A DNA stretch of 64,000 bases from Pseudodesulfovibrio profundus. GTDB lineage: Bacteria; Desulfobacterota; Desulfovibrionia; Desulfovibrionales; Desulfovibrionaceae. Location: the NCBI RefSeq assembly GCF_900217235.1, contig NZ_LT907975.1, forward strand, positions 1,456,001 to 1,520,000. Reading direction: 5' to 3'. The notes under the pieces are model-generated. The model was not told where the DNA came from. It ran no database searches and saw nothing but the letters and a program-made list of their open reading frames with translations. Shown in pieces: positions 18,312 to 26,205 of this stretch (position 1 is the stretch's first letter; each line of letters starts with the position of its first letter). Both the position numbers and the translations under genes were made by a program.

Positions 18312-18620
18312 TCATAGCTCTTCAATATTCTCTTCAGGTGGCTGGACCGTCTTGCGAACCTCTACCTCTCCAGGCTCTCCATTGGAATTCACACCTGTAG
18401 AAGGCTGAACCGAAAGTGGAGACCCCAGACGCAGGACATTGGTATCCATAACCTGATCAGTCTGTGGCCGAGCCACTTCCGACTGCTTGGGCGCGTACGG
18501 GTTTTCCGGCTGAAAATGCACCGGTGCCGGACGATCCAGAAATGCGGTCACAAAGAAGGCAAGCGCCATCCCGGCCACTATGGGCTTGAGAACCCGAATG
18601 AGTGGAGACCGACGTTTCAT
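18312..18620 (-). CDS. Small membrane-anchored protein of unknown function
   Basis: About 102 residues. One hydrophobic segment at about 9-26 (IRVLKPIVAGMALAFFVTAF) follows an Arg-rich N-terminus, then a polar, Pro/Glu/Gln-rich tail; it is probably anchored with the tail in the periplasm. Two starts are possible: ATG 18620, or TTG 18629, which sits right after the DegT stop. AAAGGA lies at the end of the upstream gene, so translation is probably coupled. No family was recognised. Confidence 0.55.
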   Translation of the reverse strand: MKRRSPLIRVLKPIVAGMALAFFVTAFLDRPAPVHFQPENPYAPKQSEVARPQTDQVMDTNVLRLGSPLSVQPSTGVNSNGEPGEVEVRKTVQPPEENIEEL

Positions 18621-18629
18621 GATAATCAA

Positions 18630-19760
18630 TTATCCTTTGAGTACCTTGGCGATGGTCTTCTGGTCCTCTTCCTCAAGGTACGGGTGCATGGGCAGGCTGA
18701 AAATACGATCAGCCACGGAATCACACACAGGGAAATCACCCTTGGAGTAGTTCAGATCAGCAAATGCCTTTTGCTGATGCAACGGCTTGGGATAGTAGAT
18801 GACCGAAGGTATATCATTTTCGCGAAGCTTGGTCATCAGCTCCTCTCGATGGGCGCTGTCGTTGGCAAGCAGTGAGTACTGGGCCCAGACAGAGGTATTG
18901 CCTTCTGCCACCTTCGGAACAACCAGATCAGGAACGTCACTCAGCAGTTCTGCATACCGATCAGCAGCCTGCTGCCGCTTTTCGATCTCATCGGCGAAAA
19001 TGGCGAACTTCGCGAGAAGGACCGCCGCCTGCATGGAGTCGAGGCGCCCATTGATGCCAAGACGCACGTTCTCGTACTTGTCCTCACCCATTCCATGTAC
19101 ACGGATGGAGACAAGCAGCTTATGCAGCTCATCGTTTTGCGCGAAGACCATACCACCATCACCGTAACAACCAAGCGGCTTGGCCGGGAAGAAGGAGGTA
19201 CATGCGACATCGCCCAGCGAGCAGACAGGTTTACCCTTGTAGGTAGCGCCAAAAGACTGTGCTGCATCAACGATGAGGAACAGCCCGTTATTGTGAGCCA
19301 AAGGCTCTATACGGTCATAATCAGCCGGTTGACCGAACAGATCAACGGCGATCACCCCTTTGGGTGTCAGGTCCTTGCGTTCATTTTTGACGTAGCGAAC
19401 CTTGCGGCGGAGGTCGTCGGGATCAATATTGAAGGTGACCGGGTCGATATCGACAAATACCGGCGTTGCACCAAGCAGAGCAATGGATTCTGCAGTCGCC
19501 ATGAACGTAAACGGGGTCGTGAAAACGGCATCACCCGGTCCAACCTCAAACGCCATCAGCGCCATGATCAGGGCATCAGTTCCCGAGGCACATCCAACAG
19601 CATGCTTAACGTCAGAAAAATCGGCAAGTTGGTCTTCGAGTTCGGTTATCTCCGGTCCCATGACATATGCGCCATGATCCAACACACCATCAATACCCTT
19701 TTTAACCGCCTCTTCAACACGCTGATATTGCGCTTTCAGATCGATGAAAGGAATTCCCAT
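18630..19760 (-). CDS. DegT/DnrJ/EryC1/StrS sugar aminotransferase (WbpE-like)
   Basis: 376 residues. It has IPFIDLKAQYQRV at the N-terminus, GCASGTDALIMAL, TPFTFMATAESI, VDAAQSFGATYKGK (PLP Asp) and FFPAKPLGCYGDGG with the Schiff-base Lys. This is the PLP-dependent sugar aminotransferase family. The GDGG after the lysine and the overall sequence resemble WbpE/ArnB-type enzymes acting on 3-keto or 4-keto nucleotide sugars. The exact substrate is unknown. It lies downstream of dsrN on the same strand, with 76 nt between them holding a hairpin (GTGGGAC / GTCCCAC) but no T run. Confidence 0.85.
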   Translation of the reverse strand: MGIPFIDLKAQYQRVEEAVKKGIDGVLDHGAYVMGPEITELEDQLADFSDVKHAVGCASGTDALIMALMAFEVGPGDAVFTTPFTFMATAESIALLGATPVFVDIDPVTFNIDPDDLRRKVRYVKNERKDLTPKGVIAVDLFGQPADYDRIEPLAHNNGLFLIVDAAQSFGATYKGKPVCSLGDVACTSFFPAKPLGCYGDGGMVFAQNDELHKLLVSIRVHGMGEDKYENVRLGINGRLDSMQAAVLLAKFAIFADEIEKRQQAADRYAELLSDVPDLVVPKVAEGNTSVWAQYSLLANDSAHREELMTKLRENDIPSVIYYPKPLHQQKAFADLNYSKGDFPVCDSVADRIFSLPMHPYLEEEDQKTIAKVLKG

Positions 19761-19836
19761 ATTCTAACTCGCTTTGTTTATAACTATCTGGGTGGGACAT
19801 ACCATCTTCCTAGCCGGTCCCACAACGCTTTCGCCT

Positions 19837-21297
19837 TTATAGATCGCGTGACTCGCGAAACAGCTTGGCAGCCTCTACGAATCGAGGAGCCCACTCAGGT
19901 ACGGCAAGGGCGTGGGTGTGATTGTATCCTGCAAGCGTATTGTTTACATGCAGGCCGTCCCAACCGATGCCGACCCCTTTGCCCCTGTCCATGCGCATGG
20001 CATAATCGAGAGCTTCTTTCTCTTTATCCAAACACACGGAATAATGAAATTCATGACCTAAAACACGGCCACCTTCTGGAAAAAAGACAGTGTCCCGAAC
20101 CGCGACGGCTTCTGTATATCCCAACCCCTGTGGGCGCTGACAAAAGGTAGTCCCCACCGGGAATACACCTGCCATGGGATAGGTATTGTCATCTGTCTTG
20201 AGGTAATCACACAACACCATGAAGCCACCGCACTCCGCATACACCGGAGCACCGGCCTCGGACAAGTGCCGCAAGGAATCGAGAACACCCCTGTTTTTGG
20301 CTATGCGATCGGCAAAAACTTCTGGGAAACCGCCACCAATATACAGCCCATCCACTTCGGGCCACGGTTCATCCGACAACAGGCTCAGACGGACAAGTTC
20401 GGCCCCTGCGTGTTCCAGTGCCTCAAGGTTCTCCGGGTAATAAAACCAGAGAGCGGCATCGTGGACGTAACCGATACGAACATTGCGAGGCTTGGGATCG
20501 CCAGGAAATAATTGGGGAACCTGTTGGGACGTAGCAGGTGCAGCAGAGGCAATTTTCAGAATCGCTTCCAGGTCAAGCCACTCCTCAGCCATGGTCGCAA
20601 GCGCATCCAACGCTTTTTGTTCGCTTCCGTAATCAGTACCGTCGTACTCCTGGTCTGACATCAACCCCATGTGACGCTCCGGAATAGGGTTATCCTTGAG
20701 CTTGGGAAGCATGCCCAGCACTGGTATGTCGGTATGCTCCTCGATAGATTCCTTGAGGACGGAGCGATGCCGTTCGCCGGCAGTTCTGTTGAGGATCACA
20801 CCGGCCAGATTCAACCCCTGCTCGAAATGAACGCACCCTTGCACGATGGCGGCAACAGTTCGCGTCATCTTGGTACAATCAATGGTCAATATGACAGGAG
20901 TATCAAGCTTGCGCGCCAACTCAGCCGTGGAACAGCTACCATGTCGATCCTTGCCATCGAACAATCCACGGTTGCCTTCTATCAGGCTGATATCACGACC
21001 GGCGGACTTGTGGACCAGCAGGGACTGCAACATGGAGTCGGTATGAAAAAACGGGTCAAGATTAGAACAGACAGAATCTGCAGCCAGACCAAGCCATTTG
21101 GCATCAATGTAGTCAGGGCCTTTCTTGAAAGGGGCAACTCGTAAGCCGCGCAGATGAAACGCGCGAGCAAGGCCCAGGGAGACAATAGTCTTCCCGGTAC
21201 CGCCGGATAAACCGGCTAAAATAAATCTGGGGATTGTTATCGGCACAGGTTGTTTTGAAGCTATGAGCCTAAAAGGCTCGCATTCTGAAATCAGCAC
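19837..21297 (-). CDS. dsrN: CbiA-like amidase, probable siroheme amidase DsrN
   Basis: 486 residues from GTG 21297; a GTG at 21246 would give a start PITIPRFILAGLSGG more like the family, and neither has a good ribosome site. The N-terminal ATPase domain has P-loop GLSGGTGKT and LIEGNRGLFDG. The C-terminal class I glutamine amidotransferase domain has the nucleophile Cys in AECGGFMVL and the paired EFHYS. By sequence it is cobyrinic acid a,c-diamide synthase. Its position directly after dsrABD is that of dsrN, proposed to amidate siroheme to siro(heme)amide for DsrAB. Which reaction it performs cannot be decided here; no other corrin gene is adjacent. Confidence 0.85.
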   Translation of the reverse strand: MLISECEPFRLIASKQPVPITIPRFILAGLSGGTGKTIVSLGLARAFHLRGLRVAPFKKGPDYIDAKWLGLAADSVCSNLDPFFHTDSMLQSLLVHKSAGRDISLIEGNRGLFDGKDRHGSCSTAELARKLDTPVILTIDCTKMTRTVAAIVQGCVHFEQGLNLAGVILNRTAGERHRSVLKESIEEHTDIPVLGMLPKLKDNPIPERHMGLMSDQEYDGTDYGSEQKALDALATMAEEWLDLEAILKIASAAPATSQQVPQLFPGDPKPRNVRIGYVHDAALWFYYPENLEALEHAGAELVRLSLLSDEPWPEVDGLYIGGGFPEVFADRIAKNRGVLDSLRHLSEAGAPVYAECGGFMVLCDYLKTDDNTYPMAGVFPVGTTFCQRPQGLGYTEAVAVRDTVFFPEGGRVLGHEFHYSVCLDKEKEALDYAMRMDRGKGVGIGWDGLHVNNTLAGYNHTHALAVPEWAPRFVEAAKLFRESRDL

Positions 21298-21382
21298 ACC
21301 GCACCCGGCAGCGCTCTAGACCGTGCTCCCGTGGAGCAAACTTTGACTGCCAAATACATAAATACGCAGGCGCCCAGAATCA

Positions 21383-21413
21383 AGAAAAGCCTTGCCCGGA
21401 AACGGGCAAGGCC
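21383..21413 (-). terminator. Strong terminator after dsrD
   Basis: On the minus strand GCCTTGCCCG, 4-nt loop, CGGGCAAGGC (10-bp perfect stem), then TTTTC. It separates dsrABD from dsrN. Confidence 0.92.
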
Positions 21414-21438
21414 TTGTGATCCGAACTTCGCGAAAAGA

Positions 21439-21687
21439 TTAACCTTCGCCCTCGGAAGCAGCCTGCTTGCCAGCGCCAGCAAGGCCGTACATGGTGGTGG
21501 AACCGGAGGACCAGAACACCAGTTTTTCTTCCTGAATCAGCTGGGTAAGAATCTTCTTGACTGCACGGCTCTTCTCTTCCGGGAACAGCTTGGTGAAGTC
21601 ATTGAAGTAGAACTTGGACTTATTCTTGGATTTGGACTCGCAAAAAGCAATAATTTCAGCTTTTGCGGCTTCAGGATCGAGTGCCAT
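21439..21687 (-). CDS. dsrD: DsrD, dissimilatory sulfite reductase regulatory subunit
   Basis: 82 residues with the winged-helix-like DsrD sequence (FYFNDFTKLFPEEKSRAVKKI, EEKLVFWSSGSTTMYGL). AAGGAG precedes the ATG. In sulfate reducers DsrD lies directly after dsrB and is reported to stimulate DsrAB activity. The gap to dsrB is 67 nt. The C-terminal GAGKQAASEGEG tail is flexible. Confidence 0.95.
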   Translation of the reverse strand: MALDPEAAKAEIIAFCESKSKNKSKFYFNDFTKLFPEEKSRAVKKILTQLIQEEKLVFWSSGSTTMYGLAGAGKQAASEGEG

Positions 21688-21754
21688 AGTCGGACTCCTT
21701 CATTGTTGCAAAGTCGGGGTACGGCGGAATGCCGTACCCCGGAGCTTTATTATC

Positions 21755-22900
21755 TTACCACTTGAACTGAGTGGTCTGACGCCAGGTGTAGTATGCGGGA
21801 TCACGGAAATCATCAATCAGGTGAGAGCTGAATTCCAGTTCGCATTTCTCGAAGAAGCGTTCCCAACCAATACGGTTAGCCCAGTCGCCCAGACGCTCGT
21901 ACTTGTTGGCCTCGGCAGCGTAGGTGTCGAGGATCTTCTTGATGACCTTGGTCATCGTAGGCCAGCGAGGCGGCTCGTTGGGTACGAAAGGTACTACAAC
22001 CTTGGAGAAGGCGGGCTTGGTGATACGGTTGGAGATCTTACCACCAACCATGATGGCAATACCGTCACCTTCACCGTCGGACAGAGGCAGGGAGGGGCAC
22101 ATGGTGTAGCAGTTACCACAGAACATGCAGCGCTCTTCCTTAATTGCGACGGTCTTGTAGGTCTCACCGTTGAGCTCTACCTTGGTCGGGCGAACTGCAC
22201 CGGTGGGGCAGGAAGCGACGGCCAGGGGGATCTCACAAAGGTTGTCAAGGTACTCGTGGTCAATGAGGGGCGGCTTGCGGTGAACACCGAGGATAGCGAT
22301 GTCGGAGCAGTGAACCGCGCCACACATGTTGAGGCAGCAAGCCATGGAGATGCGAACCGGAGCAGGCAGCTTCATGTCCTTGAAGTCATCGAATACGACG
22401 TCCATGGTAGCCTTAACGGTACCGGAAGCGTCGGAAGCCGGGGTGTGGCAGTGAATCCAACCCTGGGTGTGGACGATGTTAGTGACACCGGCACCGGTAC
22501 CACCAACGGGGAACTTGTGAGAACCACCGTCGAACTTCTGGCCTTCCAGGAAGGTCATCAGTTCTTTGGCTTCGTCCAGGGACTCGAGGATGAACTCGAT
22601 GTTGTTACGAGTGGTGAAACGCAGGTGTCCACCGGTGAACTTGTCAGCGATGTCACAGAGTTCACGAATGTAGGTGACGGAAACCAGACGTGCGGAACCG
22701 CAACGAACGGTGTAGACTTTGTCACCAGACTCGGCGGTGTGGCACAGGAGACCCGGTTCGAGGATCTCGTGGTAGTCCCACTTGCCGAAGTTCTTAGCAA
22801 TTACCGGGGGAAGGAAATCCGTGAAGTGGCGGGGGCCGATATCAGAGATACGACCTTCCATCGGTTTGTCAGGATTGTATCCGGAAGAAATGAAAGCCAT
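21755..22900 (-). CDS. dsrB: Dissimilatory sulfite reductase, beta subunit
   Basis: 381 residues from ATG 22900 ([10 protein letters not shown]), preceded by TGGAGG; the open frame starts five codons earlier without a ribosome site. Siroheme-[4Fe-4S] ligands are seen as Cys in [13 protein letters not shown] and in [11 protein letters not shown]. The ferredoxin insert is [12 protein letters not shown]. The C-terminus WRQTTQFKW is typical. It carries the catalytic siroheme of the alpha2beta2 enzyme reducing sulfite with electrons delivered through DsrC/DsrMKJOP, none of which is in the window. Confidence 0.98.
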   Translation of the reverse strand: MAFISSGYNPDKPMEGRISDIGPRHFTDFLPPVIAKNFGKWDYHEILEPGLLCHTAESGDKVYTVRCGSARLVSVTYIRELCDIADKFTGGHLRFTTRNNIEFILESLDEAKELMTFLEGQKFDGGSHKFPVGGTGAGVTNIVHTQGWIHCHTPASDASGTVKATMDVVFDDFKDMKLPAPVRISMACCLNMCGAVHCSDIAILGVHRKPPLIDHEYLDNLCEIPLAVASCPTGAVRPTKVELNGETYKTVAIKEERCMFCGNCYTMCPSLPLSDGEGDGIAIMVGGKISNRITKPAFSKVVVPFVPNEPPRWPTMTKVIKKILDTYAAEANKYERLGDWANRIGWERFFEKCELEFSSHLIDDFRDPAYYTWRQTTQFKW

Positions 22901-22918
22901 ATTATTTTCCTCCAATCT

Positions 22919-24238
22919 TTAGCGCTGGTGGCGTTTACGGAATTCGGCGAGATCGCGATCCCAACCACCATCAACGTCTTCTGCCTTCCAGAAGATGTAG
23001 GGGTTGTGGCGGGGTTCCTGAACGTGGCGAGGATCAGCAGCGATGCCAGCGGCATCAGCCAAGGCGGCAAAGCCAAGACGCTTCATGGTCTCACCGATAC
23101 GCTCACGGTTCTTGCCTTCGTCCATCCACCAGTCCCAAACGTTTTCAACGATGTCTTTGATGGCCTGGTAGTCGTCGTCCTTGTTGACTTCAACGAAGGG
23201 AACGAGCAGGGAGCCCATCTGAGGACCGTCGAGAATCGGAGCCTTAGCACCGCAGAAGATGGACAAGCCGCGCTCGTCACCGATCTTCAGGGCCTGAGGC
23301 ATGGTGTTGATGCAGTGCATGCAGCGGACACACTCTTTGTGGTCCATGACCAGCTTGCCGTCTTCGAATGCGAGGCATTCGGACGGACACAGATCGACGA
23401 CTTCCTTCTGGATGTCGAATGCACCCCAGTCACGACCGGCGTGAGCGCCAGCGTTAGGAGCGATTTCGCCGCCAACGTAAGCAGCTACTTTTTCCTGGTC
23501 GATCTTGATGGCGCCTTTCCAGGTACCGATGAAGGCCATGTCGGAACGTGCGATGGATGCAACGCAACCGTTCGCGCAACCGTCGAACTTGAACTTGAAC
23601 TTGTAGGGGAAAGCCGGGCGGTGCAGCTCATCCTGGTATTCCTGGGTCATGTTGTAGCACAGTTCCTGAGCGTCGTAGCAGGCGTACTGGCAACGAGACA
23701 TACCCATGCAGGAAGCGGGGGTACGCAGGTTGGAGCCGGAGCCGCCGAGGTCGACGTCGAGGTCGTGAGTCAATTCCCAGAAGATTTCTTCGAGCTGCGG
23801 AGTAGCAGTACCAAGCAGAACGATGTCACCGGTAGCGCCGTGCATGTTGGTCAGACCGGAACCGCGGAGATCCCAGATGTCCATCAGCTGACGCAGGAAG
23901 TCAGTCTTGTACCACATACCGGCGGGCTGAGCCACGCGAACGGTGTGGAAGTGAGCAACGCCGGGGAACATCTCAGGCTGGTCACAGTAACGGCCGATAA
24001 CGCCGCCGCCGTAACCGAAAACGCCAACGATGCCGCCGTGCTTCCAGTGAGTTTCACCATCGGTGAAAGACATTTCAAGAACGCCGAGCAGATCTTCAGG
24101 GCAGTCCACTGCAACCTGGTAGTCAAGACCTTTTTCGTTCTTGGCTCGGTTTGCTGCCTCCTGTTTGATGTCGGATACGAAGCTGGGCCACGGGCCGCTT
24201 TCCAGCTGATCCAACAGAGGAGTTTTGTGTTTCGCCAT
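22919..24238 (-). CDS. dsrA: Dissimilatory sulfite reductase, alpha subunit
   Basis: 439 residues from ATG 24238 (MAKHKTPLLDQLESGPWPSF). WKHGGIVGVFGYGGGVIGRY, the C-x5-C motif in SCMGMSRC, the C-x3-C motif in DGCANGC (usually CPNGC) and the ferredoxin Cys cluster CVRCMHC are all present; the C-terminal NPYIF and GGWDRD match other DsrA. It forms the enzyme core with DsrB, whose gene follows after 18 nt. Its likely promoter is at 24400-24429. Codons are strongly biased, as expected for an abundant protein. Confidence 0.98.
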   Translation of the reverse strand: MAKHKTPLLDQLESGPWPSFVSDIKQEAANRAKNEKGLDYQVAVDCPEDLLGVLEMSFTDGETHWKHGGIVGVFGYGGGVIGRYCDQPEMFPGVAHFHTVRVAQPAGMWYKTDFLRQLMDIWDLRGSGLTNMHGATGDIVLLGTATPQLEEIFWELTHDLDVDLGGSGSNLRTPASCMGMSRCQYACYDAQELCYNMTQEYQDELHRPAFPYKFKFKFDGCANGCVASIARSDMAFIGTWKGAIKIDQEKVAAYVGGEIAPNAGAHAGRDWGAFDIQKEVVDLCPSECLAFEDGKLVMDHKECVRCMHCINTMPQALKIGDERGLSIFCGAKAPILDGPQMGSLLVPFVEVNKDDDYQAIKDIVENVWDWWMDEGKNRERIGETMKRLGFAALADAAGIAADPRHVQEPRHNPYIFWKAEDVDGGWDRDLAEFRKRHQR

Positions 24239-24399
24239 TCCCTTAACCTCCATTGTTTGATTAAGATGTTGCCATCAACCATTCTAATCCGGGCCGACTG
24301 CAGAATATTTTCCGGAGCCCGGACACCTTTGCTACATTACGCATCGTGCGTTGAACAGGGGCCTTTTGCGCACCTATTCACAAAGTATGCAGGGGTGCC

Positions 24400-24429
24400 A
24401 ATGTAATGGACGCATCCGATTTATGTCAA
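24400..24429 (-). promoter_or_regulatory. Probable dsrABD promoter
   Basis: On the minus strand TTGACA (24429-24424), 18 nt, TACATT (24405-24400). It lies about 160 nt before dsrA, leaving a long 5' leader. Confidence 0.6.
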
Positions 24430-24547
24430 CCGGTAATTGCCCAAAAAGCATTGTCAAACCTGATCATACGGGCCCATCGCCCGTCCCGCGCCTTTGCTCT
24501 TTCTCGCGCGCAGACTTGCGTTTGCAGTCCATGCAGAGTATCGGTCC

Positions 24548-24575
24548 TTGGCAACAGGTTATGGATCGACATAAT
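24548..24575 (+). promoter_or_regulatory. Probable promoter of the cysteine-cluster gene
   Basis: TTGGCA at 24548-24553, 16 nt, CATAAT at 24570-24575, 35 nt before the start codon. Confidence 0.5.
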
Positions 24576-24610
24576 CGTTACAACAAAAGAATTTCAGGAG
24601 CAACACAAAC

Positions 24611-25285
24611 TTGCAGAATACGAATGATAACAATCTTCAATGTAAGCGGTGCGGCGCATGCTGCAGAAAAGGCGGTCCGGCTTTGCACGAAGAAGACATG
24701 CCGCTTGTTCAGGATGGTACAATCCAACTGTCCGATATCGTCACACTTCGACCTGGAGAGCGTGTCTACAATCAGCCCGCCCAGTCAATCCTCCCCCTTG
24801 AGACCGAAATTCTCAAGATAAAGGGACGCGACAACGGGTGGACATGCATCAACTTCAGCCCTGATGGACAGAACTGCGGTATTTACGAGACTCGTCCGCT
24901 GGAGTGCGAACTCCTTTTCTGTCTCGAACCAGAGGCGCTATCGGCAGTATATGATAAAACCAGGCTGACGCGGGCGAGCCTGCTGCCTGAAAACCACCCT
25001 CTCCTTGAACTCATCGAAGAGCATGACAAGCAATGTTCTCCCATTCTTATGGAAGAAACGGCAAAAAAGGCTCGTGAAGGAGATGACGAGGCAGGCGTCA
25101 AATTGAAAGAAATCGTTCTGTTCGATATGGAAGTTCGACGCTTGGTAGCAGAAAAGAGCGGTACAAACGCAGACATCACCGAATTCCTTTTCGGACGTCC
25201 CTTACGTGTCCTGCTCGGAACCATGAACATCAAAGTATATGAAAAGGGCGATTCCGTACGATTCAGCTTCGCCCAGGGAGCCTAA
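24611..25285 (+). CDS. YkgJ-type cysteine-cluster protein
   Basis: 224 residues from TTG 24611, with AGGAG upstream; no in-frame ATG exists before the conserved motif, so a TTG start is required. The N-terminal CKRCGACCRKGGPAL is the CxxCxxCC signature of the UPF0153 putative zinc- or iron-chelating family, and CINFSPDGQNCGIYETRPLECELLFC holds its second Cys group. The C-terminal half is charged and helical. The family's biochemical role is not established. The next gene starts 1 nt after the stop. Confidence 0.8.
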   Translation: MQNTNDNNLQCKRCGACCRKGGPALHEEDMPLVQDGTIQLSDIVTLRPGERVYNQPAQSILPLETEILKIKGRDNGWTCINFSPDGQNCGIYETRPLECELLFCLEPEALSAVYDKTRLTRASLLPENHPLLELIEEHDKQCSPILMEETAKKAREGDDEAGVKLKEIVLFDMEVRRLVAEKSGTNADITEFLFGRPLRVLLGTMNIKVYEKGDSVRFSFAQGA

Positions 25286-25286
25286 C

Positions 25287-25544
25287 ATGAAAGACGAACG
25301 AGGCCACTACTACACCCCGTCACTGCAGCACCCCGAAGTTCGCATGTACGTCCGAGACAACGAAGGCGTCATTGAATTTCGACTCTATAACCCCAATGAA
25401 CCGATCATCTGGGAAAAACACCAATGGGTCCCCTACTCCGCTATCCAGCAGGCCGCCGAAATGTACAAGGAACGCGCCACGGATCGGAACCCCCTTGCGC
25501 TGTACGACCTGGAGATCGCCAAGAACCTTCTGAAGGCTCACTAA
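25287..25544 (+). CDS. Small conserved-looking hypothetical protein
   Basis: 85 residues from ATG 25287, with AGGGAG 7 nt upstream inside the preceding gene, so translation is coupled. The sequence has many aromatic and charged residues (HYYTPSLQHPEVRMYVRDNEG, EPIIWEKHQWVPYSAI), no signal peptide and no metal motif. No family is recognised. A 13-bp hairpin follows at 25564. Confidence 0.6.
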   Translation: MKDERGHYYTPSLQHPEVRMYVRDNEGVIEFRLYNPNEPIIWEKHQWVPYSAIQQAAEMYKERATDRNPLALYDLEIAKNLLKAH

Positions 25545-25563
25545 CGCCTACGAATAACACATA

Positions 25564-25600
25564 TTTCATCGGGCCTTGAGTTGCTTGAGGCCCGATGAAA
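25564..25600. terminator. Long hairpin after the 85-residue gene
   Basis: Perfect 13-bp stem TTTCATCGGGCCT / AGGCCCGATGAAA with an 11-nt loop. On the plus strand it is followed by A7 then TTT, not a T run, so it may be a processing or weak termination site. Confidence 0.6.
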
Positions 25601-25609
25601 AAAATTTCA

Positions 25610-25776
25610 TGATTATTCGGGATATTTTCCTGTTTCTCTACTGAAGAACGGGAACATCCCCTATTGCTCTCTTTTCGGGGCTGTGGCTTATTAGAGCCAC
25701 ATTTTCCCGGCATCCCCGTCGGGAACTCCCCCCGAAAGGCCTCAATCACCGCCATGAGGCCTTTCTTCTTTTTTTG
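25610..25776 (+). ncRNA. Candidate structured small RNA ending in a strong terminator
   Basis: A non-coding stretch of about 165 nt lies between two hairpins. It contains GTGGCT-N6-AGCCAC (25683-25700), the short hairpin CCCGGC-to-GTCGGG at 25706-25723, G/C-rich runs that could pair (GGGAACATCCCC with GGGGCT), and ends in GAAAGGCCTCA / TGAGGCCTTTC with a T-rich tail. A possible promoter is TTGAGG (25585) and CATGAT (25608). It does not match tmRNA, SRP RNA or RNase P as I know them. 6S RNA was considered but not confirmed. Confidence 0.35.
25734..25776 (+). terminator. Rho-independent terminator
   Basis: GAAAGGCCTCA, loop of about 10 nt, TGAGGCCTTTC, then TTCTTTTTTT. It is 190 nt past the nearest upstream gene, which suggests a separate transcript. 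Confidence 0.85.
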
Positions 25777-26205
25777 AAGAAGAAAACCCCTACTTCAAAA
25801 TGAAGGCCGCTCCCTCATTTTCGTAAACATCTGGCCAAACGAGCTTCAGACTCGAAGGGGCAACAGTATTGTCGGTGCTTGAGTGTCCCAAGCTGTTTCG
25901 GACACACTTCGACCAAAGTCGAAAATACAATGGATGGCTGGGAAAAGGCAGAGTCTCAAGCAAAACAGCATGTGACTCGTGAAAGTGGGAGAATGCAGTG
26001 CTCACAAGCCACTAAAGGCATAGAGTAATATGACTTGCTATTGGCATCTACCGGTACAAGATGCGACAAAAGCCCCTCAAGAGCTACCGACATTCTATTC
26101 GTGGTATGCTCAACAACTCTAAATCAACCAATCATAGAGACACCGATTTCACGGCAAAATAAGGTTTGATTTCCCGTGTGTTAGACTCGGCTATGATTGA
26201 GCCAA
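25777..26205. other. Gene-poor stretch before the polysaccharide locus
   Basis: About 430 bp. A 71-codon minus-strand frame (25790-26005, ending SLKLVWPDVYENEGAAFILK) starts at GTG without a ribosome site. It looks like the tail of a lost gene but was not identified. Nothing else was recognised. Confidence 0.4.

Larger units (their letters stand above)
24239..24610. other. Divergent control region between dsrA and the cysteine-cluster gene
   Basis: 372 bp with a promoter on each strand (listed separately). In the dsrA leader there is an inverted repeat, GCCCGGA at 24317-24323 with TCCGGGC at 24288-24294, which would place a hairpin about 50 nt before the dsrA start. A plus-strand open frame from 24351 overlaps the next gene out of frame and is not called. 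Confidence 0.55.

Noticed and set aside
21246..21438. Cobalamin riboswitch upstream of the CbiA-like gene
   Set aside because: The gap is short and filled mostly by the dsrD terminator; no B12-box-like sequence was seen.
24380..24405. Sigma-54 site upstream of dsrA (TTGGCACCCCTGCAT)
   Set aside because: Spacing between the GG and GC elements is 7, not the required 10.
21614..24406. 930-codon open frame on the plus strand across dsrD-dsrB-dsrA
   Set aside because: It is antisense to three confidently identified genes whose strong codon bias leaves the opposite strand free of stops. It has low-complexity Val/Gly/Asp composition and no family motif.
25790..26005. 71-codon minus-strand frame
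   Set aside because: GTG start without a ribosome site and no recognised family; kept only as a possible gene remnant in the gap description.
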